Positions 1 through 10,653 of a DNA stretch of 64,000 nt are shown one piece after another (position 1 is the first letter of the stretch; each line of letters begins with the position of its first letter). Under the pieces are notes generated by a model. The model ran no database searches. It was not told the origin of the DNA and was given only the letters and a program-made list of their open reading frames with translations. The position numbers and the translations under genes were made by a program. This stretch comes from Methylopila capsulata (GTDB lineage: Bacteria; Pseudomonadota; Alphaproteobacteria; Rhizobiales; Methylopilaceae): contig NZ_JAFBCY010000001.1 of the NCBI RefSeq assembly GCF_016907975.1, forward strand, positions 558,001-622,000, written 5' to 3'.

Positions 1-1892
<1,892 letters not shown>

Positions 1893-1901
1893 CGGATCAC
1901 C

Positions 1902-2300
1902 TCACTTCTTTTCCATGACGCACTGCAGAGGATGCTGATGCTTTCGCGCAAAATCCATCACCTGCGTCACTTTGGTTTCGGCCACCTCATAGGTGTAGAC
2001 GCCGCACTCCCCCGCGCCGTGATTATGGACGTGCAACATGATGCGCGTCGCCGCTTCACGGTCTTTCGAAAAGAACTGCTCCAGCACATGAACGACGAAC
2101 TCCATCGGGGTGTAGTCGTCGTTCAAGATCAGCACGCGATAAAGGCTCGGGCGCTTGGTCTTCGGCCGCGTCTTGGTGACGACCGCGGCGCCAGGGCCGC
2201 CGTCGTCAGGCCGCCGCGGCCCGTTCGCGGCCCAAGGGCCGTCATGTCCGTCCAGATCTGCGCGGACAGAAGAGAGAAGCGTCGTCGCGCCGTCGTTCAT
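1902..2300 (-). CDS. clpS: ATP-dependent Clp protease adaptor ClpS
   Basis: N-degron adaptor that binds ClpA and delivers proteins with destabilising N-terminal residues. The 132-residue product has a disordered N-terminal tail of about 45 residues and then the ClpS core. The core shows [18 protein letters not shown] (substrate and ClpA-binding face) and [19 protein letters not shown]. The tail is longer than in E. coli ClpS but ordinary for Rhizobiales; an internal start is possible. It lies directly upstream of clpA on the same strand and is probably co-transcribed with it. Confidence 0.96.
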   Translation of the reverse strand: MNDGATTLLSSVRADLDGHDGPWAANGPRRPDDGGPGAAVVTKTRPKTKRPSLYRVLILNDDYTPMEFVVHVLEQFFSKDREAATRIMLHVHNHGAGECGVYTYEVAETKVTQVMDFARKHQHPLQCVMEKK

Positions 2301-2449
2301 TTCACCGCCGTTTCGCCTTCGGCTCGTCGCTTGCGTCCGGCGCGCCGCGCGGCGCGGCGCCGGGCCGCTTCGTCGATCCTAACCCAATTTTCCGGGTGCG
2401 CCAGATCGGACGCCGACCCGACCTGTCGTCAGGTATGAACGCCGCGGCC

Positions 2450-2478
2450 AAAAAAAAGCCCGGCGCGAGCCGGGCTTT
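2450..2478 (-). terminator. Intrinsic terminator of the phasin gene
   Basis: Perfect 10-bp inverted repeat (AAAGCCCGGC, loop GCGA, GCCGGGCTTT). On the minus strand it is followed by a run of eight T. It lies about 100 bases downstream of the phasin stop codon and upstream of clpS, so it separates the two minus-strand units. Confidence 0.85.
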
Positions 2479-2578
2479 CATGCGGATGGATCATGCCGGG
2501 GGCGCGAGCCCCACGGACTGTCGACTCTTGTGACGCGGCGGCTGCGACGTTACGCCCGCCGCCAACGCATCACGCCAG

Positions 2579-2908
2579 TCACTTGGCCTTGGAGATCGCG
2601 GTCTCGATCGGCTTGTAGCTTTCCTTCGCGAGGTCGGCGTAGAGCTCGCCGATCTTCGTCATCCGCGAGACGTAGGTCTCATAGCTGGACTTTACGTAGT
2701 CGGTCTGCAGCTCGATCGCCTTGTCCAGCGTCTTCACGCCGAAAAACTTCTCGACGAAACCGGTGCTGTCCTCGAACGACTTCTTGGAGTAGTCGGCGAC
2801 CTCGACCGCAATGGCCTGGAAACCCTTGCTCACAGCGCCGAAGCTCTTGAGCGCGACATCAACGTTTTCTTTGCTAATCTTCTGCACGTCGTCAAAATTG
2901 GCGTTCAT
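2579..2908 (-). CDS. Phasin family protein (PHA granule-associated)
   Basis: Small amphipathic helical protein of 109 residues of the Phasin_2 type, which coats polyhydroxyalkanoate granules. Visible features are an almost entirely helical composition, the segment VALKSFGAVSKGFQAIAVEV, the FxEKxFGVKTLDKAIELQ stretch and a Lys-rich C-terminus, all typical of rhizobial phasins. I chose the ATG at 2908 because a GGGAGC ribosome site precedes it and the family begins near MNANF; a longer open frame reaching 3061 runs through the promoter. It is monocistronic, with its own promoter and terminator. Base composition is lower in GC than its neighbours, as is common for highly expressed small genes. 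Confidence 0.88.
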   Translation of the reverse strand: MNANFDDVQKISKENVDVALKSFGAVSKGFQAIAVEVADYSKKSFEDSTGFVEKFFGVKTLDKAIELQTDYVKSSYETYVSRMTKIGELYADLAKESYKPIETAISKAK

Positions 2909-3011
2909 TGTGGTTGCTCCCTCCGGGCGAGCGCGCCCGTCTCCGTTCAGCAATCGATCGGCCCCTGGGGCCTCCCTCGGCGGCAGGGTCAGCCCCACAA
3001 GCCGTGACGGA

Positions 3012-3039
3012 GATATATGCACTGCAACATTTTTGTCAA
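3012..3039 (-). promoter_or_regulatory. Phasin promoter with TGCA-rich PhaR-like site in the spacer
   Basis: On the minus strand a consensus TTGACA (3034-3039) is followed by a 16-base spacer and TATATC (3012-3017). The spacer contains TTGCAGTGCA. TGC/GCA-rich palindromes of this kind are bound by the PHA repressor PhaR in alphaproteobacteria, so this may be the autoregulatory operator. The match to PhaR specificity is from memory, not computed. The rest of 2909-3284 is an AT-rich leader plus GC-rich sequence before the carboxypeptidase gene; I see no gene in it. Confidence 0.6.
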
Positions 3040-3284
3040 CGAACATGTTTGCGATGCACAATTATCAATCGATTTAACCCTCCCGTAACCGCGTCTGCTT
3101 AGCGTCGTTGACTGTGCCGTTCAGAGGACGGTGCGCCGCGCAGGCCTGGATTCGTCCGGCGCCTCTCGGAAGACGCTTGCGAAGACGCGCCGCCCTTGCG
3201 GCCGGGCTTTGTGACGCTCCGAGCGCCGCGCGGTAGGTGCGGCGACTTCCGACCATCGGCCGGAGACGACGAGGACAGGGCGTT

Positions 3285-4940
3285 ATGATTGCGAGTTGCG
3301 TAACCGGCCGTGGCGGCCGCATCGTCACCGGACTTCTTGCCGCGACGGTTTTCGCGGGAGCCACCTTCGCCGGCGTCGCGGACGCCGACGCGCGATCGAA
3401 GCGGAAGGTGCGGGCCACGTCCTCCCGTCCCGCCATCGCCCAGTCGATCTCCGCGCGGGCCAACTACGCCGCGCTGGTCGTGGACGCCAAAACCGGCCGC
3501 ACGCTGTTCGAAAAGAACTCGGACTCGCTGCGCTTTCCCGCCTCCATCACCAAGGTCATGACGCTCTACCTCGTGTTCGAGGATCTCGAGCGCGGGCGGA
3601 TCGAGCTCGACGGGCGCATCACCATGTCGTCCCGCTGCTCCATGATGCCCCCGACCAAGCTCGGCGTCCGCACCGGCGGCGCCGTGCGCGTCGAGGACGG
3701 CATCAAGGCCCTCGTCACCAAGTCGGCGAACGACGTCGCCTGCGCCTTCGCGGAGAACCTCGAAGGTTCGGAGGCGGCGTTCGCGGAACGGATGACCCGC
3801 AAGGCGCGCGCGCTGGGCATGAGCCGGAGCACCTTCCGCAACGCCTCCGGCCTGCCGAACCCCTCGCACGTGACCACCGCCCGCGACCTTGTCACCCTGG
3901 GCCGCGCGATCCAGGATCGGTTCCCGCGCTATTACGGCTACTTCGGAACGCGGGTGTTCAATTTCGCCGGCCGTTCGATGCCGAACCACAATCAGCTTCT
4001 CGGACGCGTCGAGGGCGTGGACGGCATCAAGACCGGCTACACCAACGCCTCCGGCTTCAACCTGCTGTCCTCGGTGAAGAGCAACGGTCGCTCGATCGTG
4101 GCGGTCGTGATGGGCGGACGCTCCGGCGCCTCCCGCGACGCCCACATGCGCGAGCTGATCGCGCTCAACATGCCGAAGGCGGCCCCCGGTTCGCGCACTG
4201 CGCCGCTTGTCGCCGAAGTCGGCGAGCGCGCCCCCGCCCGCACGCGGCCGGCTGTCATCGCCGCCATCCCGATGCCGATCCCGGCCCCGGCCGTCGAGGC
4301 CACCCCGGCGCCGGTGCCCGTGCCTGTCGCCGCGCCCGCCATTCCCGCCGCCGCGCCTGCGCCGCGCGTCGCGGCCGTCGCCGCCACCACGACGCCCTCA
4401 GCCGCCCGCATCGTGCAGACGGAACGCGTCGTCGCCGCCGATGCGGAGCCGGTGGTCGCCAGCTCGGCCGGCGCCACCACCACGCCGCAGACCCTGCGCT
4501 GGGTCGTCGGCGCCCCCGCCACCACCGGCAGCGTCGTGCGCAACCGCGACCTCCCGCAGGAAGCGAGCGCCTACGCCGAGACCGAGGCGTCCGCGCTCCC
4601 GACGCCCTCCCCGCGCCCCGTCCGCGTCGCTTCCGCCTCCAACGACATCGAAGGCGCTCCGCAGGTCGCCCCGACCGCCGAGCGGCAGCCGCTGCGCAAG
4701 GGCTGGTTCATCCAGATCGGCGCGACCACGGCCCCGGACTCCGCCCAGGCCCTACTGTCGGACGCCAAGTCCAAGGGCGGCCGCGTGCTGTCCTCGGCCG
4801 AGCCGTTCACCGAGGTCTACGCAAAGGGCGACACCACCTATTACCGGGCGCGGTTCGCCGGCTTCAACGAACGCTCCGCCGGCGCCGCCTGCAAGGCTCT
4901 CAAGCGCAGCTCCGTCAGCTGCTTCGCTGTCAAGAACTGA
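3285..4940 (+). CDS. D-alanyl-D-alanine carboxypeptidase (S11) with C-terminal SPOR domain
   Basis: Periplasmic penicillin-binding protein that trims the terminal D-Ala of peptidoglycan stem peptides. The 551-residue product has a signal-peptide-like N-terminus (about residues 12-36) and the three S11 active-site motifs: SITK 87-90, SAN 147-149 and KTG 249-251. A long Ala/Pro-rich linker (about 300-450) follows. A C-terminal SPOR-like domain of about 75 residues begins near GWFIQIGA; SPOR domains bind denuded glycan strands at the septum. I chose ATG at 3285, since the longer frame from GTG 3237 only adds a basic tail. It is convergent with the J-protein gene 9 bases downstream. Class and domain order are secure. 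Confidence 0.93.
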   Translation: MIASCVTGRGGRIVTGLLAATVFAGATFAGVADADARSKRKVRATSSRPAIAQSISARANYAALVVDAKTGRTLFEKNSDSLRFPASITKVMTLYLVFEDLERGRIELDGRITMSSRCSMMPPTKLGVRTGGAVRVEDGIKALVTKSANDVACAFAENLEGSEAAFAERMTRKARALGMSRSTFRNASGLPNPSHVTTARDLVTLGRAIQDRFPRYYGYFGTRVFNFAGRSMPNHNQLLGRVEGVDGIKTGYTNASGFNLLSSVKSNGRSIVAVVMGGRSGASRDAHMRELIALNMPKAAPGSRTAPLVAEVGERAPARTRPAVIAAIPMPIPAPAVEATPAPVPVPVAAPAIPAAAPAPRVAAVAATTTPSAARIVQTERVVAADAEPVVASSAGATTTPQTLRWVVGAPATTGSVVRNRDLPQEASAYAETEASALPTPSPRPVRVASASNDIEGAPQVAPTAERQPLRKGWFIQIGATTAPDSAQALLSDAKSKGGRVLSSAEPFTEVYAKGDTTYYRARFAGFNERSAGAACKALKRSSVSCFAVKN

Positions 4941-4949
4941 GCGGGGAGG

Positions 4950-5474
4950 TCAGCGATGTCGCGGCCCCATCAGCATATCCTTCGCGGCGTTGACGCGGGC
5001 GGCGAGCTCCGTCGTCCCCCCCTGGTCGGGATGGATTTTCTTCATCAGCGCCCGATGCGCACGGACGATTTCTTCCGCCCGCGCCCCCGGCTGCAGGCCA
5101 AGGATCTGATACGCCTCCTGTTCCGTCATTACGCCCGACCGACGGAACCCTCCCCCGCCGCGCCGCCCGTCCGCGTCGCGCTGAGCGCCCTCACTCCCGC
5201 CGGCCGCCCCGCGGTGACGATCACCTTCGGACGCGGCTGAGCGACGGCGGGCGCCGGGCAGCGCGACGGCGCCAAGCCCGACGGCGCCGAGTCCGAGCAG
5301 CGTCAGGCCGAGCACGGGCTTGCCGGACACCGTCATGGCGAAGCCGATCGCCCAGGCGGCCCCGGCGAGAAACCGCAGCGTCTTCCGAAGGCGCTGCACG
5401 TCGGCCGCGACGAACAGGCGGCCGAGCGCCACGAGCGCGGCGAGCGCCATCGCTCCCACAAGAACCCAGATCAT
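4950..5474 (-). CDS. Membrane-anchored J-domain (DnaJ-like) protein
   Basis: 174 residues. There are two hydrophobic segments near the N-terminus (about 2-22 and 36-62) and a basic/Gly-rich linker. A C-terminal J domain runs from about residue 116 to the end (EAYQILGLQPGARAEE) with the HPD signature inside KKIHPDQGG. J domains stimulate the ATPase of a DnaK-type Hsp70; the topology would place this one on the cytoplasmic face of the membrane. This architecture, J domain at the extreme C-terminus after transmembrane helices, is common in alphaproteobacteria and resembles Tim14/Pam18. No function beyond Hsp70 recruitment can be assigned. Its 3' end nearly abuts the carboxypeptidase gene. Confidence 0.85.
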   Translation of the reverse strand: MIWVLVGAMALAALVALGRLFVAADVQRLRKTLRFLAGAAWAIGFAMTVSGKPVLGLTLLGLGAVGLGAVALPGARRRSAASEGDRHRGAAGGSEGAQRDADGRRGGGGFRRSGVMTEQEAYQILGLQPGARAEEIVRAHRALMKKIHPDQGGTTELAARVNAAKDMLMGPRHR

Positions 5475-5641
5475 CGACTCACGACTTCCATAGCTGCGGC
5501 GCCCGCGTCGCCCGGCGCCACCAAAGCATGACCGGGCCGCGCACCGCCATCGCGCAGGCGCCGTGGCGCGCCGCGCCGCATCCTGCTAACCCGCTCCCCG
5601 CGAACCGGGCCTGAGACCCGGAGAAGCCCGCGAGGAGCCCG

Positions 5642-6496
5642 ATGTCCCGACCCGCCGTCGTCACCACCGTCGCCGATCTGCGCGCGCATCTGAAGCCCTG
5701 GCGGCAGGCCGGCGAACGGATCGCGCTGGTCCCGACCATGGGCGCGCTTCATGCGGGGCACATCTCGCTCGTGCAGATCGGCCACGCCCGCGCCGAGCGG
5801 GTCGTGACGTCGATCTTCGTGAACCCGAAGCAGTTCGCCCCGACCGAGGACCTCGCCACCTACCCCCGCGATTTCGACGGCGACCTCGAGAAGCTCGCCG
5901 CGGCCGGCGTCGACCTGGTCTTCGCGCCGGAGGCGGGCGAGATGTATCCGGAGGGCGAGGCCACCGTGGTGACGGTCGGCGGGCCCTCGGCCGGCCTTGA
6001 GAGCGACGCGCGCCCGCATTTCTTCGCCGGCGTCGCGACCGTCGTGACGAAGCTGCTGATCCAGTGCGCGCCGGACGTCGCGATCTTCGGCGAAAAGGAC
6101 TTTCAGCAACTCGCCGTTATCCGGACGTTAACCCGCGATCTCGCTTTGCCGACCGAAATCGTCGCGGGCGCGACCATGCGGGAGCCGGACGGCCTCGCGA
6201 TGTCCTCGCGCAACCTCTACCTCGGCAAGGAGGATCGCAGGCGGGCGACCGCGCTGTCCGCAGCGCTCGCCGCGGCGGGAGAGGCGATCGAGGACGGCGC
6301 CCCGGCGGACGCCGCCCTGATCTCCGCGCGCCGGGCGATCGAGGCCGCCGGCTTCACGATCGACTACGTCGAGCTCCGCGACGCCGAGACGCTCTCGGCC
6401 TCGACGCGGCCGGGCAAGCCGCGGCGGCTGCTGGCCGCGGCGCGGATCGGCGGCGTCCGGCTGATCGACAACATTGCGGTCGCCGCCGTCGAGTGA
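5642..6496 (+). CDS. panC: Pantoate--beta-alanine ligase
   Basis: Cytoplasmic enzyme of coenzyme A synthesis that joins pantoate and beta-alanine with ATP to give pantothenate. The 284 residues match the family length. Motifs seen are PTMGALHAGHISLV (the HIGH-like nucleotide site), IFVNPKQF, FGEKDFQQL (the ATP-binding KMSKS-type region) and DGLAMSSRNLYL. A GAGGAG ribosome site precedes the ATG. panB and panD are not adjacent. Its stop is 2 bases from the convergent DoxX gene. Confidence 0.97.
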   Translation: MSRPAVVTTVADLRAHLKPWRQAGERIALVPTMGALHAGHISLVQIGHARAERVVTSIFVNPKQFAPTEDLATYPRDFDGDLEKLAAAGVDLVFAPEAGEMYPEGEATVVTVGGPSAGLESDARPHFFAGVATVVTKLLIQCAPDVAIFGEKDFQQLAVIRTLTRDLALPTEIVAGATMREPDGLAMSSRNLYLGKEDRRRATALSAALAAAGEAIEDGAPADAALISARRAIEAAGFTIDYVELRDAETLSASTRPGKPRRLLAAARIGGVRLIDNIAVAAVE

Positions 6497-6498
6497 CG

Positions 6499-6894
6499 TC
6501 AGATCCGCGAGGACTTCGACCGCATCGCGTCCACGCTCCAGACACCTGCGCCCGCGAACACGAAGTACAGGAACACGAAGGAGTAGAGGATCGCCGCGTC
6601 GCCGCCGTTGAGGACGGGGAAGAAGCTCTTCGGCGCATGCGCCAGGAAGTAGGCGAAGGCCATCACGCCCGAGAGAACGAAGGCGGTCGGTCGGGTGAAC
6701 AGGCCGATAACGATCAATGCGCCGCCTATGAGCTCGAACCAGCCGGCGATCCAGGGCATCGACCCCGCGGCCGGCAGCTGCGCGGACGCGGGGAAGCCGA
6801 GGTGCTTCATCGTGCCGTGCGCCAGAAACAGCAGGCCGGTCATGATGCGGAGGATGCTGAGGACGCGAGGTTCCCAGGCGGACAAAGCGTTCAT
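6499..6894 (-). CDS. DoxX family membrane protein
   Basis: 131 residues with four predicted transmembrane segments and the family features GLLFLAHGTMKHLGFP near the N-terminus and GWFELIGGALIVIGLFTRP in the middle. DoxX proteins of this size are inner-membrane proteins of poorly defined function; some associate with redox or thiol-stress systems. It is a monocistronic minus-strand gene. The 120 bases upstream (6895-7017) include a moderately AT-rich stretch that may hold its promoter. Confidence 0.88.
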   Translation of the reverse strand: MNALSAWEPRVLSILRIMTGLLFLAHGTMKHLGFPASAQLPAAGSMPWIAGWFELIGGALIVIGLFTRPTAFVLSGVMAFAYFLAHAPKSFFPVLNGGDAAILYSFVFLYFVFAGAGVWSVDAMRSKSSRI

Positions 6895-7017
6895 CGTTCA
6901 GGCTCCTTTGACGTGTATGAGCGCAATGGTAACTGGAATTTTCGCGGATGGATCCGGCGCCTCCGCAAAACTCATTCTTTGAGCGTGCAATATCGTAAGC
7001 CCTCGGACGCTCCGATA

Positions 7018-7614
7018 TTACCCGCGACGCCACGCGCGCCAATCGACCTCTTCGTCGACGTCCGAGAGCCGTTCCAGAAATCCCACGGAGTCTCCTGCGT
7101 TCGCGCGCGTGTCGGCGAGGGCGTGCTCCGTCGACCACCGGACGTTTCCGAACAGGCGCGGAACACGCGGTCGTCCGCGCGCGCCGATCAGCCAGTAGCC
7201 GCCGTCGTCCGCCGGACCGAACACGATCTCGTGCGTCCCCAGGGCCCGGAACGCCTGCGCGACATGGCTGCGCCGGACGCCGGGAATGTCGGACCCGACG
7301 ATAACGGTCGGAGCGCTTCGGTTGAGATCGATCAGCCGCTGCATCCGGGCGCCGAGGTCGCCGGACCCCTGCCCGATGCGCGCGATGTCCGCCGGCCAGA
7401 ACCGATGCCCCGCCGCGACGTCGGGGGCGACCGCCAGGACCGTGCGCCAACGCGGGTCCCGGCCGACCCGCCGGAGCAGCGCCGCCGTCGCCGTGCGGTA
7501 GAAGCGCAGCGCTTCCGGCGCGCCGATGGTGCGCGCGAGCCGGGTTTTCACACGGCCCGCGACCGGCGCCTTCACCATCACGAACAGCGTCGGACTCGGA
7601 CGGCGCTCAGCCAT
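7018..7614 (-). CDS. TIGR04282-type glycosyltransferase-like protein (DUF2064)
   Basis: 198 residues with the nucleotidyl/glycosyl-transferase fold of DUF2064. Visible features are LFVMVKAPVAGRVKTRLA at the N-terminus, IVGSDIPGV (the DxD-like site) near the middle and GPADDGGYWLIGA, which is characteristic. The family is named rSAM/selenodomain-associated transferase 1 because it recurs next to particular radical SAM enzymes and to the TIGR04283 transferase, which is its neighbour here. It overlaps the upstream gene by 8 bases, so the two are translationally coupled. The substrate is unknown. It is the last gene of a five-gene minus-strand unit that begins with the importer genes. Confidence 0.87.
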   Translation of the reverse strand: MAERRPSPTLFVMVKAPVAGRVKTRLARTIGAPEALRFYRTATAALLRRVGRDPRWRTVLAVAPDVAAGHRFWPADIARIGQGSGDLGARMQRLIDLNRSAPTVIVGSDIPGVRRSHVAQAFRALGTHEIVFGPADDGGYWLIGARGRPRVPRLFGNVRWSTEHALADTRANAGDSVGFLERLSDVDEEVDWRAWRRG

Positions 7615-8281
7615 AGAGCCTCGCTATCCGCGCAGGCGACACCCCGCCGAGATAGAGCGTGAGACAGAGGGCGTTCCGCACCATGCGGCGGAGATAGCCG
7701 TCCCGGCGGTAGCGCGCGGCGCTCGTCACCGCGCGGACGGGCAAGATCGTCAGCCGACGCCGGCCGATGCGGCGAACGAGGTCGACGTCCTCCATCAGGG
7801 GCGCATCGGCGTAGCCGCCAAGGCGATCGTAGAGCGCTCGCGAAATCAGCAGCCCCTGATCACCGTAGGGCAAGGCAAGCAGCCGGCCGCGCCAGCGCAC
7901 CATGCGCTCCAGCCTCCGGGCGGCAGGCGCGTCATCGTCCAGCGCAAAGGCGAACGCCGCGGCTCGGTTGTCGCCGGCGTCGATCGCGAACCGCCCGGCG
8001 GCCGCGCTCCAGCCGGCGTCCAGCCGCGTGTCGGCGTGAAGGAACAGCAACCACTCGCCGGTCGCGAGTTCTGCCCCCCGCCGGAGTTGCGAGCCGCGGC
8101 CCCGCGACCCGACGATCACCCGGCAGCCGACCGCTTTCGCCACGTCGCGCGCGCCGTCCGACGAGCCGCCGTCGCTGACGACGATCTCGGCGATCGCATG
8201 CCGCGCCTCCTCCAGGCACGCGAGCGTGGCCGGCAGTTCGCGCTCGGCGTTCAAGGCCGGGATGACCACCGAAAGCCTCAC
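7607..8281 (-). CDS. TIGR04283-type family 2 glycosyltransferase
   Basis: 224 residues of GT2 fold, beginning MRLSVVIPALNAERELPATL. It carries the sugar-nucleotide site VSDGGSSDGA, the DxD-type LFLHADTRLD and the acceptor-side PLMEDVDLVRR. This is the rSAM/selenodomain-associated transferase 2 family, members of which sit in arsenosugar-type biosynthetic loci. It overlaps both neighbours by a few bases, consistent with one operon running from the importer to the transferases. The donor and acceptor cannot be read from sequence. Confidence 0.88.
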   Translation of the reverse strand: MRLSVVIPALNAERELPATLACLEEARHAIAEIVVSDGGSSDGARDVAKAVGCRVIVGSRGRGSQLRRGAELATGEWLLFLHADTRLDAGWSAAAGRFAIDAGDNRAAAFAFALDDDAPAARRLERMVRWRGRLLALPYGDQGLLISRALYDRLGGYADAPLMEDVDLVRRIGRRRLTILPVRAVTSAARYRRDGYLRRMVRNALCLTLYLGGVSPARIARLYG

Positions 8282-8964
8282 AGGTCGCCCTCCGGCGCCG
8301 CGAGGACGACGATCTCATCGGCGTAGGCGCGCGCGAGGTGATGCTGGTGCAGACTGCAGAGCACCGTAAGTCCGCGTTCCCGCGTGAGGTCCTTGAGCAG
8401 CGAGAGCACGCCCGCGGCGGAGTCGGGATCGAGGCTCGCCACCGGCTCGTCCGCCAGCAGCACGGCGGTGTCCTGAACCAGCGCGCGCGCGATCGCCACC
8501 CGCTGGCGCTGTCCGCCGGAGAGTTCGTCCGCACGGGCGTCGGCCCGGTCGCCGAGCCCGACACGGTCAAGCGCCGCCATCGCCGAGCGGGCGTCGTCCG
8601 GCCGCGGACGCCCGAGCGCCACGCGCCACAGCGGCGTGCTTGCCAGCACGCCGCCGAGCGCGTTTTCCAAGGCCGAGCGGCGCCGAACGAGGTTAAAGTC
8701 CTGGAACACGAAGCCGATGCGCGCCCGCGCCTCCTTCAAAGCCCGGCCCGACAGCGCATGCATCGGCCGGCCGTCGACGAAGGCTTCTCCTCCGTCCGGA
8801 TCGGCAAGGCGGGCGAGGCACCGCAGCAGCGTGGTCTTGCCCGCGCCGCTCGGCCCCAGCAGCGCGACGAAGCTGCCGCGCGGCGCGGTGAGCGAGGCGT
8901 TCCGAAGCGCTGCGCGGCCGTCGTAGGCCTTCGAGAGCCCGCGCACGACGACGCCGCCGCTCAT
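8278..8964 (-). CDS. PhnC-like ABC transporter ATP-binding protein
   Basis: 228-residue ATPase of an oxyanion importer. It has Walker A GPSGAGKTT, signature DELSGGQRQRVAIARAL, Walker B AVLLADEPVASLD and a switch His in CSLHQHHLARAYAD. The length and the RIGFVFQDFNLV Q-loop region match the phosphonate/phosphite PhnC group. Its stop and start overlap the neighbours, so ATPase and permease are co-translated. The transported ion is uncertain: phosphonate, phosphite, phosphate and other oxyanions are all carried by this family. Confidence 0.9.
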   Translation of the reverse strand: MSGGVVVRGLSKAYDGRAALRNASLTAPRGSFVALLGPSGAGKTTLLRCLARLADPDGGEAFVDGRPMHALSGRALKEARARIGFVFQDFNLVRRRSALENALGGVLASTPLWRVALGRPRPDDARSAMAALDRVGLGDRADARADELSGGQRQRVAIARALVQDTAVLLADEPVASLDPDSAAGVLSLLKDLTRERGLTVLCSLHQHHLARAYADEIVVLAAPEGDL

Positions 8965-9731
8965 GCCAGCCTCCGGCGCGCGAAGGCGCTGAAGGCGTCG
9001 ATCGCGGTCACCATGACGAGGATGATCAGGATGATCGCGAACACGCGTGGCGAGTCGAGCAGGTCCACGGCGTTCTTCAACTCCTGCCCCAAGCCGCCGG
9101 CACCCACGACGCCGAGCACGGTCGAAGCTCGAACGTTGAACTCGAGGATGTAGAGCGCGGTGGAGGCGAGCCCCGGGGCGACGTCCGGCAGGAGCGCATG
9201 CAGCGCGATCTTGAGGCGCGAGGCGCCGGTGAGCGTCGCGGCCTCGACCGGGCCGGGAGCCGCCTGCTCGATCGTCTCAGACCAGAGCTTCGCGATCGAG
9301 CCTGCGGAATGCATCGCGATGCCCAGCAGACCCGCAAACGGCCCGAGACCGACGGCCGCCACGAACAGCAGGGCGAAGACGAAGCTGTCGACCCCGCGCA
9401 GCACGTTCAGCAACGCACGGGCCGGCGCATAGACAAGAACGCCTGGCGCCGTGGTGCGGGCGGCGAGCAGGCAGAGCGGGGCGGCTACGAGCGCGCCGAG
9501 AAGCGTGCCGAGCGTCGCCATGGCGAGCGTCTCGCCGGCGCGGCGCAGAAGCGTGACGCCGTCCTCGAAGTCGGGCGGCCAGGCCCGGGCGCCCCAGGCG
9601 GCGAGCCGAGGCAGCCCCTGCCACAGACGGGCGAGATCGACCTCGGCGACCTGCCACATGAGCGCAAGCACGGCCACCGCGATCATCGCCGCGAGCAGCC
9701 GGCCGAGCGCGCGCCTCAGGTCAGACGGCAC
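8961..9731 (-). CDS. PhnE-like ABC transporter permease
   Basis: 256-residue inner-membrane permease with about six hydrophobic segments. Its cytoplasmic coupling loop reads EAATLTGASRLKIALHALLPDVAPGLAS, the EAA motif of binding-protein-dependent importers. NVRASTVLGVVGAGGLGQEL near the C-terminus is characteristic of PhnE. It lies between the ATPase and the binding protein with a 4-base overlap and a 3-base gap, so the three form a complete importer. The order phnD-phnE-phnC differs from the E. coli phnCDE order. Confidence 0.9.
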   Translation of the reverse strand: MPSDLRRALGRLLAAMIAVAVLALMWQVAEVDLARLWQGLPRLAAWGARAWPPDFEDGVTLLRRAGETLAMATLGTLLGALVAAPLCLLAARTTAPGVLVYAPARALLNVLRGVDSFVFALLFVAAVGLGPFAGLLGIAMHSAGSIAKLWSETIEQAAPGPVEAATLTGASRLKIALHALLPDVAPGLASTALYILEFNVRASTVLGVVGAGGLGQELKNAVDLLDSPRVFAIILIILVMVTAIDAFSAFARRRLA

Positions 9732-9734
9732 GGC

Positions 9735-10598
9735 TCACTCAGGCGCCCGCGGCTTCAGCTTGCCGACGGCGACGCCGGCGTCTTCGATCAGCTTGTAGTC
9801 GGCGTGGGCGGCGGGAACCCAGCCGGTGTAATGGGGCGGCATCACCGCCTTCGCCTCTTCCTCGTCGATCGCGACCACCGCCTTGCGCAGCGCCTCGACG
9901 CGCGAAGGGTCAAATCCCTTACGCACCACCAGAGGGTCGTTCGGCAGCGGCTCCGAGGTCCAGATCACCCTGACCTGATCCGGCTTCAGCAGCCCGCGCT
10001 CCTGCATGGCCTTGAGGTTCCGGTCGTAGTCGGTGGCGAGGTCGACCTGCCCGTTCGCGACAGCGATCTCGTTCGCCGGATGCGAGGCGCCGTCGCGGTA
10101 TTTGAAGAAGGTCCTGGGGTCGATCCCCTTCGTCTTGAACCACCAGGTCGGGATCAGCCAGCCGGAGGTGGAGCCGACGTCGGCGAACGAGATGCTCAGG
10201 CCCCTGGCGTCCTCCGGCCAGTTCGCGATCTGGAGGTCAGGACGACCGACGACGATGGCGTGGTACGTCGGCTTGCCGTCGTACTTCACCGTCGCGATCG
10301 CCTGGGCGTCGCCCTCGCGGTTCGCGAGCACGTAGCCCCAGGGACCCATCCAGGCGACGTCGGCCTGCCCGGTCGCGAGCGCGGTCGCGATGCCGGCCCA
10401 ATCCGTGGTGACCACCAGCTCGTAGTCCACCCCGAGCGTCTTCGCGAGATAGGCGAAGAACGGCTCGTAGGCCTTTCGCGTATCTCCCGGGGTGGGCTGG
10501 AACGGACCGACCGCGAAGCGCAGGGTCTCCGCGCCGGCCGGAGCGCCGCCGGCGGCAAGGAGAAGAGCTGCGGCGAGGCCTCGGAATGCGGCGCGCAC
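9735..10598 (-). CDS. PhnD-like periplasmic substrate-binding protein
   Basis: Binding component of the adjacent importer, 287 residues from a GTG start. I chose GTG at 10598 because a GAGGGAG ribosome site lies upstream and the resulting N-terminus is a clean signal peptide ending in GAPAGA. A longer frame from 10655 would share its start with the divergent gene. Features of the PhnD group are KAYEPFFAYLAKTLG, GQADVAWMGPWGY, SFADVGSTSGWLIP and IWTSEPLPNDPLVV. The pocket segments ADVAWMGP and GSTSG are where PhnD proteins coordinate the anion. The exact ligand is not decidable here. Confidence 0.88.
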   Translation of the reverse strand: MRAAFRGLAAALLLAAGGAPAGAETLRFAVGPFQPTPGDTRKAYEPFFAYLAKTLGVDYELVVTTDWAGIATALATGQADVAWMGPWGYVLANREGDAQAIATVKYDGKPTYHAIVVGRPDLQIANWPEDARGLSISFADVGSTSGWLIPTWWFKTKGIDPRTFFKYRDGASHPANEIAVANGQVDLATDYDRNLKAMQERGLLKPDQVRVIWTSEPLPNDPLVVRKGFDPSRVEALRKAVVAIDEEEAKAVMPPHYTGWVPAAHADYKLIEDAGVAVGKLKPRAPE

Positions 10599-10653
10599 AA
10601 GCGGCTCCCTCGGGTTGCGGGCAAATCGTTCGAACACGTGTAGCATCCCTCCC

